From assembly GCA_902524235.1 (NCBI GenBank), contig CABZCF010000003.1:29247-93246 (forward strand): DNA of 64,000 bases, written 5' to 3'. Within the stretch, counting starts at the first letter, position 1. Each line of letters starts with the position of its first letter. The notes under the pieces are model-generated. The model made no database searches and had not been told where the DNA came from. It was given only the letters and a program-made list of their open reading frames with translations. Both the position numbers and the translations under genes were made by a program. Positions 31,449 through 40,019 of the stretch are shown in pieces. The stretch comes from an uncultured Pelagibacteraceae bacterium. GTDB lineage: Bacteria > Pseudomonadota > Alphaproteobacteria > Pelagibacterales > Pelagibacteraceae.

Positions 31449-32190
31449 ATGAGTAATAAGTCATCTTTTTTTTATAGTTGGAAAACACGCTGTTATAGAG
31501 GCTTTAAAAAACCCTAATAGAAAAATACTAAGAGTTTTTTTAACAGAGGAGAGTAAGAAAATAATACATAGAAGTAGCCCTAATAAAAATCTTTTATCTA
31601 ATAATAAAGTCCATTTTAAAACTAAGAAAGAGCTAGATAAGTATTGTTCAAAAGAAGATCTACTTCACCAAGGCTTTGTTGCTGAAATTGAGCATATTGA
31701 AAATATAAACTTAAAAGAATTTATTAAAAACAAAAAGAATATAAATTTTGTATGTCTTGATGGAGTTAGCGATCCAAGAAATATAGGTTCGATAATAAGA
31801 AGTGCAGTATCTTTTAGAATAGATGGATTGATAGTAAAAGAAAGAAACTTTCCTAAAGAAAGTAAGCTTATGTTTAAATCGGCAAGTGGTTGCATGGAAT
31901 ACATTAATATATTTCAGGTACCTAATATAAAGACAACAATGAAATTTCTTAAAGAAAAAAACTTTTGGGTTTATGGTTTTGACTCAAAAAGTAAAAAAAA
32001 TTTTATTGATGTAGAATGGAAAGGCAATAATATATTATTATTTGGATCTGAAGGAGAAGGAATTAAGAAACATACTGAAAAGTATGCAGATTTTTTAGTA
32101 AAAATTGATATGAATGAAAAAATAGAGAGTTTAAATATTTCAAATAGTGCTGCGATAGTATTTCATCACATAAACAGATATCAAAAATAA
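31449..32190 (+). CDS. rlmB: RlmB/TrmH-family rRNA 2'-O-methyltransferase, frameshifted at T8
   Basis: SPOUT-family ribose methyltransferase, probably acting on 23S rRNA. The body is read in one frame from about 31474 and shows motif 1 DGVSDPRNIGSIIRSA, motif 2 LLFGSEGEGI and motif 3 LNISNSAAIVFHH. That frame has a stop at 31450 and no ATG, GTG or TTG before GKHAVIEAL. A good ATG exists at 31449 but in another frame. The two meet at a run of eight Ts (31466-31473): with seven Ts the product would read MSNKSSFFIVGKHAVIEAL and have about 246 residues, normal for the family. So there is a one-base insertion, a slippage site or a sequencing error. The first in-frame ATG (31828) would lose motif 1. 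Confidence 0.82.
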
Positions 32191-32227
32191 CTTGATAATA
32201 TTTATTTTCATATTAATAAGTAAATAT

Positions 32228-32303
32228 GCCCTTGTAGCTCAGTTGGTAGAGCAATTGATTTGTAATCAATAGGTCCGCGGTTCGAGTCCGTGCGGGGGCA
32301 CCA
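32228..32303 (+). tRNA. trnT: tRNA-Thr (UGU)
   Basis: Plus-strand cloverleaf of 76 bases with encoded CCA. Acceptor GCCCTTG pairs with CGGGGGC (with G-T pairs), D-arm GCTC/GAGC, anticodon loop TTTGTAA with anticodon TGT, T-loop TTCGAGT. It follows rlmB by 37 bases and converges on a minus-strand gene that ends 9 bases away. Confidence 0.97.
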
Positions 32304-32311
32304 CTAAAAAA

Positions 32312-33346
32312 TTATTCTAAAGCTTTTCCAACAATTGTTGCAGAACCTTCTAATCTCTCGATAGACTCAATATAAACCTGTGTTTGACTTTTACCACCAA
32401 GTGGTGCCAGTGTGCCTGTACCGGCTTCAAGGTCATGTGCACCCTCAATAATGATCTGTCCATTTCCTGTTGATCCAGAAGCATCAACAGTTGTAAATTT
32501 CCCGTAGAAAAATAATCTTTTATCTGCATCAGTGTTATTTGTGTCATGGTTATACCAGTCCATTAACTCTTGTTTACTTTTACAACCAGTATCGCAAGTG
32601 TAGTTAGCTGCAAGTTCAGTTGGTGAAATTTGCATTGATGAATTTACATCTACAAATTCGTCGAAGTCGGTGTTTCCATCTGACTTTAACCCTCTAACCG
32701 TAGATGCTACAACTGGTAGAGAGGTTATACCTGCTGAGCCTGTGTTCCATTCATGTTGAACTTGTGATGCACCTTTTAAAGTTATTCTTGTATACATATC
32801 GGCACTCATTTCTTTTTTGTTAAAGTTAACATAAACTTTTCCTCTTCCCTCTTGAACTGCATCTGCAAATACATCTGAAGTAGATGGTTTATTATAAGTT
32901 AATCCATTAGACCCAGTCTCAACTCTTTCTAGTGTAAACCAACCTGAGTCATAAACAACTACATCTTGGTCTAATGTCATTACATAGTCTTGATCTTTTT
33001 CTTCGATGTTATCTTTCATCTTTTCCATTTCTTTAGCAATTTCTTTAGAGTCTGATGACACATTAGACAAAGCTGATAAAGCACCCTCGTCGACTTTTAA
33101 ATCTAATTTTTCAGCATTTTCTTTTATATCTTGTTTTAAATTTGTTGAATTTATTAAATTAGATGTAACATTTTGAGAGTTGTTTATAACATTGCTTGAA
33201 TTAACTACGGAATGACTCATTGAACTGGACATTTGATTTACTATGTTTGTTGTGGCGGGAGTTGGTGTCGATACCACTGCATAAGAATAGCTAAAATAGG
33301 TAGCAATAAATAAAATAGATTTAAATATAATTTTAAAATTTTTCAT
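32312..33346 (-). CDS. Secreted protein of unknown function, FecR/barrel operon
   Basis: I do not recognise a family. The 344-residue protein begins with a signal peptide (about residues 1-23, ending SYSYA) and a Ser/Asn/Thr-rich linker. A short helical segment (about 85-120) and a beta-rich region to the C-terminus follow. Two cysteines in NYTCDTGCKSKQ could form a disulfide. The start follows the FecR-domain gene stop directly, so the two are one transcription unit with the barrel gene upstream. From context I infer an exported protein, possibly at the cell surface and possibly handled by the barrel protein. No enzymatic motif is seen. Confidence 0.7.
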   Translation of the reverse strand: MKNFKIIFKSILFIATYFSYSYAVVSTPTPATTNIVNQMSSSMSHSVVNSSNVINNSQNVTSNLINSTNLKQDIKENAEKLDLKVDEGALSALSNVSSDSKEIAKEMEKMKDNIEEKDQDYVMTLDQDVVVYDSGWFTLERVETGSNGLTYNKPSTSDVFADAVQEGRGKVYVNFNKKEMSADMYTRITLKGASQVQHEWNTGSAGITSLPVVASTVRGLKSDGNTDFDEFVDVNSSMQISPTELAANYTCDTGCKSKQELMDWYNHDTNNTDADKRLFFYGKFTTVDASGSTGNGQIIIEGAHDLEAGTGTLAPLGGKSQTQVYIESIERLEGSATIVGKALE

Positions 33347-33916
33347 TTAATTTTTTATCATTGCTTGAAAACCAGGTTTGGTTATATCAGTCATATTTAT
33401 TCCGTCTGTAAGTTGAATATTGCCTGGGATCATTCCTAGTGTGTTATTTGGACCAGGGCCTAATAATAATACTGTACTTTCCTTATCTGAATTTGAAGAT
33501 ACAAGAAATTCTGTCCCTCTTGCACCTAATGTTCCAGCAGGCATTTTAACTTCTAAGTTATCTGGATTTTTCTTGCTGATTTTACCAGTAATAAACTTTA
33601 CTGTTCCTGACTTTATATTTGTAACAAAATTTCCATCATCAGTTTTTGGGTCATAAACAAAATCATCTATTGTTAATTCAGTATTTTCTCCGACAGTCAT
33701 TACTGTTTCATCTAAAAATAATATTTGAGCATTAGATTTTGAGCTTACAAATATTGTATCACCAAAAAATACTTTAGAACCGTTTATTAATTTTTCATTT
33801 TTTTGATTATTTATATCTCCGACAGCAACCCCTATCACTCCTATGAATTCACTACTAATAGATTTAGTTATAAAGCTTAAAAAAATAAAAATTGTTAATA
33901 AAAATTTTTTAGTCAT
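33347..33916 (-). CDS. FecR-domain periplasmic protein
   Basis: A 189-residue protein with a signal peptide (about 1-21) followed by a FecR domain. The domain is recognisable from NGSKVFFGDTIFVSSKSNAQ, LFLDETVMTVGENTELTIDD and KMPAGTLGARGTEFLVS. In iron signalling FecR is an anti-sigma factor with an N-terminal membrane helix, but this protein is just a secreted domain, as in the many proteins where FecR is a binding or structural module. It overlaps the barrel gene by 8 bases and abuts the secreted-protein gene. The function is probably envelope or surface assembly, by inference only. Confidence 0.8.
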   Translation of the reverse strand: MTKKFLLTIFIFLSFITKSISSEFIGVIGVAVGDINNQKNEKLINGSKVFFGDTIFVSSKSNAQILFLDETVMTVGENTELTIDDFVYDPKTDDGNFVTNIKSGTVKFITGKISKKNPDNLEVKMPAGTLGARGTEFLVSSNSDKESTVLLLGPGPNNTLGMIPGNIQLTDGINMTDITKPGFQAMIKN

Positions 33917-35291
33917 TAAAATTTAGTCTTTTTGTTATCCCAATTGTTTTAAATGCTCTTTTAATTTCGTAGTTGGGTAAGCTAGAATTTACATTAGATT
34001 CTCTAAAACTTAAAGTATAAAAGGTTGTATTATCCTTATTTATTTTTCTTAAAAAAGGTAATATTTGATTGATATCACCTCTCAAAGAAATATTTGTTAC
34101 TAAACTTCTGTCATTTCTATAACGCAACATTGATATAGCATTATTTTTGGCTTGATAAGCATTATATAAATAAGTAGCTGACGCTGACAAAGTTCCAAAA
34201 GAAAAAATTCTAGAGGCTCGAAAATTTACACCATTAGACTCGTAACTATGAAATTCTTTTGCATGATCTGTTTTGCCATATATTAATTTTGTACTTATTT
34301 GTGTTCTATTAGATATGTTATGATTTAGTCTGATTGATGCAGAATAAGCTTCGTTATTGTTATTATCACCTGCCTCTTTAAACAATTGAATACCACCAAC
34401 AACAGGATTTGGTCTTGAATGATATCTTGAGTCTGAATAACTCAAAGCATAATTTAAATTAAATTTATCATTAAAAATATATGTATTATTAATTCCTACC
34501 CCTTTTACTTGATAGTCCTCTTGCATTCTATAATTTGGATTATTGAAATAAACATATGGTGAAAAATAATGATTTTTATAAGCTTTAAAATAACTTATTG
34601 AGCTTGAATATATATCACTCTCACCTTTGTGTTTTTTGTTGTTAGTATTAAAATTAGATCCAAGATTTAAATACAAAGAAGAAGTTTGATCTAAAATTCT
34701 TCCTATAGTAAGTGAGGTTCCCCTTGTGTAAGTTTTATCGTATTCCATAGTGCTTTTGTGGTGTCCACTATCATTTTTAACAAAGGGCAATAAGATTTCA
34801 TTATCATCATTATCAACAGCTAAAGTTTTTCCAGATTTAGTTCTTCCGCTGATATTATCTTCCTCAGTGCCTGAATAAGTAAAATCCATGTATGCAAACC
34901 ATTTTTTTGGCTCTTCTTTCTCAAATTTTTCATCAGTCAACAACTCAGCAATTAATTTTTTAGTCTCATCAGAAGTATTAGGATCGTTAAGCATAGTGCT
35001 AACCATCAAATCAACTTTTACTTTTGAGTCCATTTTTAATAGAATAGATAAAAGGTATAGTTTGATATCTGCATTTTTTGGATAAAGAATGCTTAGTCTT
35101 TCCAAAGTTGCTATTGTTGATTTAACATTACCAGATTTTTCTTGTTGCTTTGCGTAATTTAAATTTAATTCTAAATCTGTAGGATTATCTAATATTTCTT
35201 TGTATGTAATAATTGAAGATATCGCTTTTGAATTAAAAATTAATAATAAAAAGATAATTAAACTTAAAAGCTTAGCATTTTTTATATTCAT
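33909..35291 (-). CDS. TPR plus outer-membrane barrel protein (Slam-like architecture)
   Basis: The 460-residue protein has a signal peptide (about 1-25), a helical TPR-like region (about 30-125, including LNYAKQQEKSGNVKSTIATL) and, from about 130 to the end, alternating-hydrophobicity strands rich in aromatic and Asn/Ser residues, such as WFAYMDFTYSG and SLYLNLGSNFN. This layout matches surface lipoprotein assembly modulators (Slam, DUF560), which have a periplasmic TPR and a 14-stranded barrel. It is first in an operon with a FecR-domain gene and a secreted-protein gene. Sequence similarity to Slam is not proven here; a different TPR-barrel export protein is possible. Confidence 0.65.
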   Translation of the reverse strand: MNIKNAKLLSLIIFLLLIFNSKAISSIITYKEILDNPTDLELNLNYAKQQEKSGNVKSTIATLERLSILYPKNADIKLYLLSILLKMDSKVKVDLMVSTMLNDPNTSDETKKLIAELLTDEKFEKEEPKKWFAYMDFTYSGTEEDNISGRTKSGKTLAVDNDDNEILLPFVKNDSGHHKSTMEYDKTYTRGTSLTIGRILDQTSSLYLNLGSNFNTNNKKHKGESDIYSSSISYFKAYKNHYFSPYVYFNNPNYRMQEDYQVKGVGINNTYIFNDKFNLNYALSYSDSRYHSRPNPVVGGIQLFKEAGDNNNNEAYSASIRLNHNISNRTQISTKLIYGKTDHAKEFHSYESNGVNFRASRIFSFGTLSASATYLYNAYQAKNNAISMLRYRNDRSLVTNISLRGDINQILPFLRKINKDNTTFYTLSFRESNVNSSLPNYEIKRAFKTIGITKRLNFND

Positions 35292-35335
35292 AAATTTTTA
35301 ATTATAACCATACATTAACAAAAATTTTAAAATAA

Positions 35336-36127
35336 CTATTTTATGTCGCGACGAATTTGTTCTATTTTAATTTTCTTTTGTAAGCTTCGATTTTTGTCAT
35401 ATAATAAGTTAAACTTTATTTTTTTATTAGTTTTTACAGAAATTGTCTTTGCATTTCTCACTTCCACGTTATCGGCTACAGCACTTAATGGTCTTTTTTT
35501 AAAATTCAAATTTTTAATCAATATCTTTGATTTATCACTAATAATTTTACCCTTCCATCTTCTAGGTCTAAACGCACTAATCGGAGAAATAGATAATTTT
35601 TTTGAATTTAAACTTAAAATAGGTCCATGGACTGATAAATTATAAGCTGTACTACCTGCAGGAGTTGAAACTAAAACACCATCGGACATTAATTCTTTTA
35701 TTATTGGTTTCGAGCCGTTATAAATTGAAATTGATGCTGCCTGTCTACTTTGCCTTAAAATAGAAACCTCGTTTATTGCAAGATGTTTTTTAACTTTATT
35801 GTTTTTATTTTTAACATTCATTTCTAATGGAGATATAGTAATTAGCTTTGAACTATTTAATTTACTCAATAAATTCTTTGTAGAAAACTTATTCATAAGG
35901 AACCCATAATTACCAGAATTAATTCCATAAAAATATTTTTTTTTACTAATATTCTTTTTTAAAGTCTGTAACATAAAGCCATCACCACCTATTACTATTA
36001 TAATATTAAATTTATATTTCGAGTGTTTAAGTATTTTCTTAGATATAATATTTTTAATTTTAATGGATTTCTTGTTGTTATCTGAAATTATTTGAATTTT
36101 ATTATTACTAAATAAATTGGTTTTCAT
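35336..36127 (-). CDS. nadK: NAD kinase
   Basis: Phosphorylates NAD to NADP using ATP or polyphosphate. The 263-residue protein has GGDGFMLQTLKK (catalytic GGDG), YGINSGNYGFLMN, NEVSILRQSRQAASI and DGVLVSTPAGSTAYNLSVHG. The active-site GGDG and the NE/D and GSTAY motifs are complete. It is slightly short but within range. It lies 6 bases after the oxidoreductase gene in the same direction. Confidence 0.95.
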   Translation of the reverse strand: MKTNLFSNNKIQIISDNNKKSIKIKNIISKKILKHSKYKFNIIIVIGGDGFMLQTLKKNISKKKYFYGINSGNYGFLMNKFSTKNLLSKLNSSKLITISPLEMNVKNKNNKVKKHLAINEVSILRQSRQAASISIYNGSKPIIKELMSDGVLVSTPAGSTAYNLSVHGPILSLNSKKLSISPISAFRPRRWKGKIISDKSKILIKNLNFKKRPLSAVADNVEVRNAKTISVKTNKKIKFNLLYDKNRSLQKKIKIEQIRRDIK

Positions 36128-36133
36128 GGATAA

Positions 36134-37072
36134 TTATTTAATACTACTTATTGTATTTATCAATTTAATTTGGTTAGATATTCTTTGTCTATGGTAATTT
36201 TGAAATGATAATTTGTTATAATTTTTAAGGATTTCGTAAAACATATTCTTGAAATGGTCTACATTTTTATTAAATTTTATTACCTTAATTTTATTATTTT
36301 CAAATATTTTAATATACGTAGGTCTATTTTTTAATTTGCTAAAAAACCTGTCTACATAAATACATGAATTATTAAAAAAAAATTCAATATTGTTTGTATA
36401 ATTTTGTCCCTCTCCCCAAAAATAAAATCTATGAAAGTTTTTATTTTTAATTCCAAAGTATCCTTTTAAATCTACCTCTCTTCTAATCTTTATTTGTTCT
36501 ATTTTCTTTTTATTAATTGAAACGTTATTAAATAAATAATTTTCAACTGATAGCTGATAAACAGCAGCGTCGTAAAAAAAACCACCACCCAATTTTTTTT
36601 TATATCTGTGATTATCTTTATTAAGTGACGGAAATCTAAAGTTAGATACAATATATCTTAGTTTCCCTCTTTTTTTTTCATTTATTAATTTCTTTAATTT
36701 ATGAAAAATAGGATGATATAAATGCATAAAAGTTTCAATAATTAGTTTATTTTTCTTTTTTGATAAAAATAATATTTCTTTTAGTTTATTACTATCAGTA
36801 AGAAATGGTTTTTCACAAATTACATGAAAACCAGATTTTAATGACTTAATAATATACCTTTCGTGTAATTTATTTGGACAACTTATATAAACAAAATCGA
36901 AATTTTCTTTAAAAAATTTATCTTCACTGAGAGTTTTAAAATTTTTATATTTTTTTTTTTTATTTCTTAAAATACCACTAATTTTTAAATAACTATTTTT
37001 TGCTAATACAGAAATTATATTTTTTTCAAAATGATATCCGGGCCCGATAATTCCTATTTTTTTTTTATTCAT
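36134..37072 (-). CDS. Gfo/Idh/MocA-family NAD(P)-dependent oxidoreductase
   Basis: The N-terminal Rossmann fold has KKIGIIGPGYHFEKNI and VYISCPNKLHERY. The family's EKP motif is CEKPFLTD near residue 92, and a C-terminal alpha/beta dimerisation domain completes the 312 residues. Substrate cannot be read from sequence. The neighbour at 37075 is an NDP-hexose 2,3-dehydratase-like gene, and the pair matches the 2-deoxysugar step, where a Gfo/Idh/MocA enzyme (KijD10 type) reduces the 3-keto intermediate. I infer a dNDP-sugar 3-ketoreductase. Three bases separate it from the dehydratase, which fits one operon. Confidence 0.8.
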   Translation of the reverse strand: MNKKKIGIIGPGYHFEKNIISVLAKNSYLKISGILRNKKKKYKNFKTLSEDKFFKENFDFVYISCPNKLHERYIIKSLKSGFHVICEKPFLTDSNKLKEILFLSKKKNKLIIETFMHLYHPIFHKLKKLINEKKRGKLRYIVSNFRFPSLNKDNHRYKKKLGGGFFYDAAVYQLSVENYLFNNVSINKKKIEQIKIRREVDLKGYFGIKNKNFHRFYFWGEGQNYTNNIEFFFNNSCIYVDRFFSKLKNRPTYIKIFENNKIKVIKFNKNVDHFKNMFYEILKNYNKLSFQNYHRQRISNQIKLINTISSIK

Positions 37073-37074
37073 GT

Positions 37075-37836
37075 TTATAACAAGCTTAATATCGCTCTTA
37101 AGTGTGGGCCTACTATTGGTCCATGTTTAATTAACTTATCTATTTCCCAAAGAGTTAACCATTTATATCTTTTGCTTGGTAGCTCTGGTTTTCCATTATA
37201 TTCAATAATCCAATGTAAATTTCTTTTTTTAAACAATCTTCCACCATCCTCAGTCACCCACAATTTTTTTATTGTTTTAAAATTTTTTTTAAAAAATTTA
37301 TTTAAAACTTTATTTCTCTCTCCATGGTGTACTCTATCAAGATTTGAATATGTTCCTTGCAATGAAGGGCTTAATTGTATTTCGTTATAGTTACCTGGTT
37401 CGTATTTGGCATCTATTAGATAGTGTGGAATGTAGTTTATTTTACATCTTACTAATCCAATTATTCCACCTTTATAACCGACTTGTGTTAAAAAAGGCTG
37501 ATCCCAACTCGAAATTTCTCTATTTGACTTACTTACTCTCTTTCCCTCAACAACAAAAAATTTTTTACTTTGATGTGTTATGATACCTTTTTTTTTATTG
37601 TAATTCCATTTGTTGAGCTTTTCTAAATGAATATTTTTAACGACACTTTTATCTGTTTTTCTTACATCTTGATACCAATTAAGAATTTTGTTAAAATCTG
37701 AATTCTTCCAATTATATAATTTTTCTATTGTGTTCTCGTATAGAATTTGATTTTTTTTATAAAAAATTTTTTTACTTTTTAAATATTTTAAATAATCACT
37801 TAACATTGTTTGATATTTCATTTTACTTATTTTCAT
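37075..37836 (-). CDS. Half-length NDP-hexose 2,3-dehydratase
   Basis: Recognised by the conserved stretch SSWDQPFLTQVGYKGGIIG, VRCKINYIPHYLIDAKYEPG and QLSPSLQGTYSNLDRVHHGE, characteristic of the NDP-4-keto-6-deoxyhexose 2,3-dehydratase family (SpnO/TylX3/Gra-orf27 type), which removes the C2 hydroxyl in 2-deoxysugar pathways. Known actinobacterial enzymes are about 450-480 residues with two related halves; this one has 253 and a single copy, so it may act as a dimer of single domains. It is followed by a reductase gene. Product: probably a 2-deoxysugar for surface glycans. Confidence 0.78.
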   Translation of the reverse strand: MKISKMKYQTMLSDYLKYLKSKKIFYKKNQILYENTIEKLYNWKNSDFNKILNWYQDVRKTDKSVVKNIHLEKLNKWNYNKKKGIITHQSKKFFVVEGKRVSKSNREISSWDQPFLTQVGYKGGIIGLVRCKINYIPHYLIDAKYEPGNYNEIQLSPSLQGTYSNLDRVHHGERNKVLNKFFKKNFKTIKKLWVTEDGGRLFKKRNLHWIIEYNGKPELPSKRYKWLTLWEIDKLIKHGPIVGPHLRAILSLL

Positions 37837-37843
37837 AGAATTA

Positions 37844-38722
37844 TTAATCTAACCAATCATCATATTTGTCTAAGTTATCAGAGACATATTTTGGCAATTG
37901 ATCTTTATTTAAACTTGAAAGACCTATACTTGGATCATCTGGTTTTCTATTATGTGCAAAAATAACTTTTTTTTCATTAATCATTGACTTTATATCTTTC
38001 AAACCTAATCCGCTATCCTCTACTTCATTATGGTGTCCAAAGTTAAGCATTTTATCCTCTATTTCCTCAGGAGATTTTAAATTTGAAAAATGCCAACCTC
38101 CATCTTCAATGATTTTTATGTTCATATATTTGGTTTTAGAAAAAAAAGTATCCAATCGCCATAATGGATATTTTTTGGGCTTTATATATTTAAGCCAAGT
38201 TGGGCTGAGTAAGTTTTTAATTTTGCAAGCTCTTGTGCCGTACCACGGGTGTAGATCATAATATAGATTAAACTTAAAATAACATAATTTAAGTTTAGCA
38301 ATCAAAATATAATTTTTGATATTTTTAAAATTAAAATTTTCATACTTGGGTATTTCATCGCTATCATTAAGAGTAAATATATCTTCTGAATTAGCATTTT
38401 TTAAACATTCAATTGCTGCATCGTAAGATTGCTCTATTCTTTTTAAACTATTTAATCTTTTTTGGTTACTTTGTTTTTGCAACGAATCTGACTCATTAAT
38501 TTTGATTATTCCATCAGGTTCATTATCAATTACCTTATAAATAATTTTATCTTTAAATTTTTTATAATTTTCAATATCAAAATTTAAATTTTTTTTTTTA
38601 CCACTATGGGAATGTCTTGCCTCTATAACTATAAACTTATCCACGTATTGATTTAAGACATTGAGCCTGAGATCAAATAGCATAGGCTCATTGTAATATG
38701 TGATACAATCAAAAATTTTCAT
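37844..38722 (-). CDS. GT17-like N-acetylglucosaminyltransferase family protein
   Basis: The start MKIFDCITYYNEPMLFDLRL, followed by FIVIEARHSHSGKKK and later DSDEIPKYENF (DSDE, metal/nucleotide site), is typical of the GT17 family, named after beta-1,4-GlcNAc transferase III. The tail of the domain has DGGWHFSNLKSPEEIEDK. In bacteria this family appears in surface-glycan clusters. The 292-residue length is normal. It ends upstream of two sugar-modifying genes on the same strand and begins 6 bases from tRNA-Leu. Substrate unknown. Confidence 0.8.
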   Translation of the reverse strand: MKIFDCITYYNEPMLFDLRLNVLNQYVDKFIVIEARHSHSGKKKNLNFDIENYKKFKDKIIYKVIDNEPDGIIKINESDSLQKQSNQKRLNSLKRIEQSYDAAIECLKNANSEDIFTLNDSDEIPKYENFNFKNIKNYILIAKLKLCYFKFNLYYDLHPWYGTRACKIKNLLSPTWLKYIKPKKYPLWRLDTFFSKTKYMNIKIIEDGGWHFSNLKSPEEIEDKMLNFGHHNEVEDSGLGLKDIKSMINEKKVIFAHNRKPDDPSIGLSSLNKDQLPKYVSDNLDKYDDWLD

Positions 38723-38730
38723 CTAGAGAG

Positions 38731-38816
38731 TGGTGCCCTCGGCCAGACTCGAACTGGCACTCCCAAAAGGGCAAGGATTTTAAGTCCTTTGTGTCTACCA
38801 ATTTCACCACGAGGGC
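38731..38816 (-). tRNA. trnL: tRNA-Leu (UAA), intact, candidate integration target
   Basis: Minus-strand class II tRNA of 86 bases with encoded CCA. Acceptor GCCCTCG/CGAGGGC, anticodon loop CTTAAAA with anticodon TAA, long variable arm TGCCCTTTTGGGAG, T-loop TTCGAGT. Its 5' half and upstream region are repeated at 41191-41299, and shorter or degraded copies occur at 39974, 46886 and 47626, so it appears to be the target of repeated insertion at the anticodon loop. Confidence 0.97.
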
Positions 38817-38834
38817 ATGAGTTATTTTCATGAG

Positions 38835-38863
38835 TATTTATGCTAATATTTATAATTGAACAA
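38835..38863 (-). promoter_or_regulatory. tRNA-Leu promoter
   Basis: On the minus strand TTGTTC (38863-38858), a 17-base spacer and TAAATA (38840-38835) lie about 20 bases upstream of the tRNA-Leu 5' end. The same arrangement is kept in the duplicated copy at 41249-41277, which supports its being a functional unit. Confidence 0.55.
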
Positions 38864-38927
38864 GATGAATAAGTAAATTTTTTTTCTTGTCTATCTGTCT
38901 AGGAGCAATTTTTATATTAATAAAGTG

Positions 38928-39959
38928 CTATTTTATAAAAAATTTTTTAATTTTACGGTAAAGATTAATAATAAAAAGTGGGAGATTTAAAGTATCAAAA
39001 TTTTTTTCTATTTTCTTAATTTTTTCCATTTCAGATATAAAGTTTGTTCTAGTTGAATCTGTCCTTTGAAGTAAAATTACACGAGATCTTTTTGAGGATT
39101 TGGAACCTTTGCTTATTATTACATTCCAAAAAGCGTCATAAGGATATTTGCTCAATATGTTTTTAAATCCAGTGCCATCATGATAATATCTATTTATTAA
39201 GTAAAAAAAACCGTCTTTATTAATATTTGATTGAATAAAATTAAAATACTTTTTGATTATCTCAGGTTTCATCTCCATCATAGATTGTGCATTTATGAAT
39301 AAATCAAATTTTATATTTTGATAATCAATCCATGGGTTAAGGATAAAAACATCATTATTTTCTATATCAGTTTTTGAAATTGAATTATTTTTACAATCAA
39401 TATTTAAAAAAACTTTTTTATTTGGAAAGACTTTAGATATAAAATAATGACATAATAAATTAGTTTCAGGTAAATCAATAAAAAAATATTTAGTATGAGG
39501 TTGATCGGTTATTATCATGCTTCCTAATTCACCAAATCCCCCTCCAATTTCACAAATCAAATTAATTTTTTTTTTTTGAAAACATTTTCGAATGTCAATT
39601 AATCTTTCGTAATTTTTTAAATCTGAATCTGAGATATAATAATCTTTGATTTTAAGTAAATTTTTCGAATTACCAATATTTTCTTTTAAAAGAAATTTTT
39701 TAATTTCTTCAAAAGAAATTTTGTAAAAATTTAATCTTTCCTCAAGAGTTTCTGATCTAAGGGGTAAATTTTTGTTTAAAAAATTATTATCGGTTCCTCT
39801 TGATAAACCATTATTTCTAAAATTCTCAAGTTTTTCAATGTTTATATTCATGAAATAATTTGAATGTATCTGGTCCCAAATTATGCTTTTGTCGTTTTTG
39901 TTAAAATTTTTTACAGAATAATTAAAGTTAGCTAGAATCTTTTCTATATTTATCGACAT
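38928..39959 (-). CDS. Putative sugar O-methyltransferase (island cargo)
   Basis: A SAM-dependent methyltransferase fold is visible: motif I LICEIGGGFGELGSMI (about residues 134-149), then YFFIDLPETNLL as the acidic strand 2 and FDLFINAQSMMEM as the later strand. This pattern fits the putative sugar O-methyltransferase family found in surface-polysaccharide loci. The 343-residue length fits. It is the sole gene between the intact tRNA-Leu and the first remnant, at 39974. Whether it methylates a sugar is inference. Confidence 0.62.
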   Translation of the reverse strand: MSINIEKILANFNYSVKNFNKNDKSIIWDQIHSNYFMNINIEKLENFRNNGLSRGTDNNFLNKNLPLRSETLEERLNFYKISFEEIKKFLLKENIGNSKNLLKIKDYYISDSDLKNYERLIDIRKCFQKKKINLICEIGGGFGELGSMIITDQPHTKYFFIDLPETNLLCHYFISKVFPNKKVFLNIDCKNNSISKTDIENNDVFILNPWIDYQNIKFDLFINAQSMMEMKPEIIKKYFNFIQSNINKDGFFYLINRYYHDGTGFKNILSKYPYDAFWNVIISKGSKSSKRSRVILLQRTDSTRTNFISEMEKIKKIEKNFDTLNLPLFIINLYRKIKKFFIK

Positions 39960-39973
39960 TAAAAATTTCTCGA

Positions 39974-39993
39974 GTCTACCAATTTCACCACGA
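39974..39993 (-). repeat. tRNA-Leu remnant B (D-arm, 20 bases)
   Basis: The 20 bases GTCTACCAATTTCACCACGA are identical to the D-arm/5' end region of the intact tRNA-Leu (38791-38810 area), in the same orientation. Flanks do not match. A match this short could in principle come from another tRNA of the Leu/Ser kind, but its place between two cargo genes and the other copies favour a deleted tRNA-Leu remnant. Confidence 0.6.
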
Positions 39994-40019
39994 TCTCTAA
40001 AAGTTTTTTCATTATTTGC

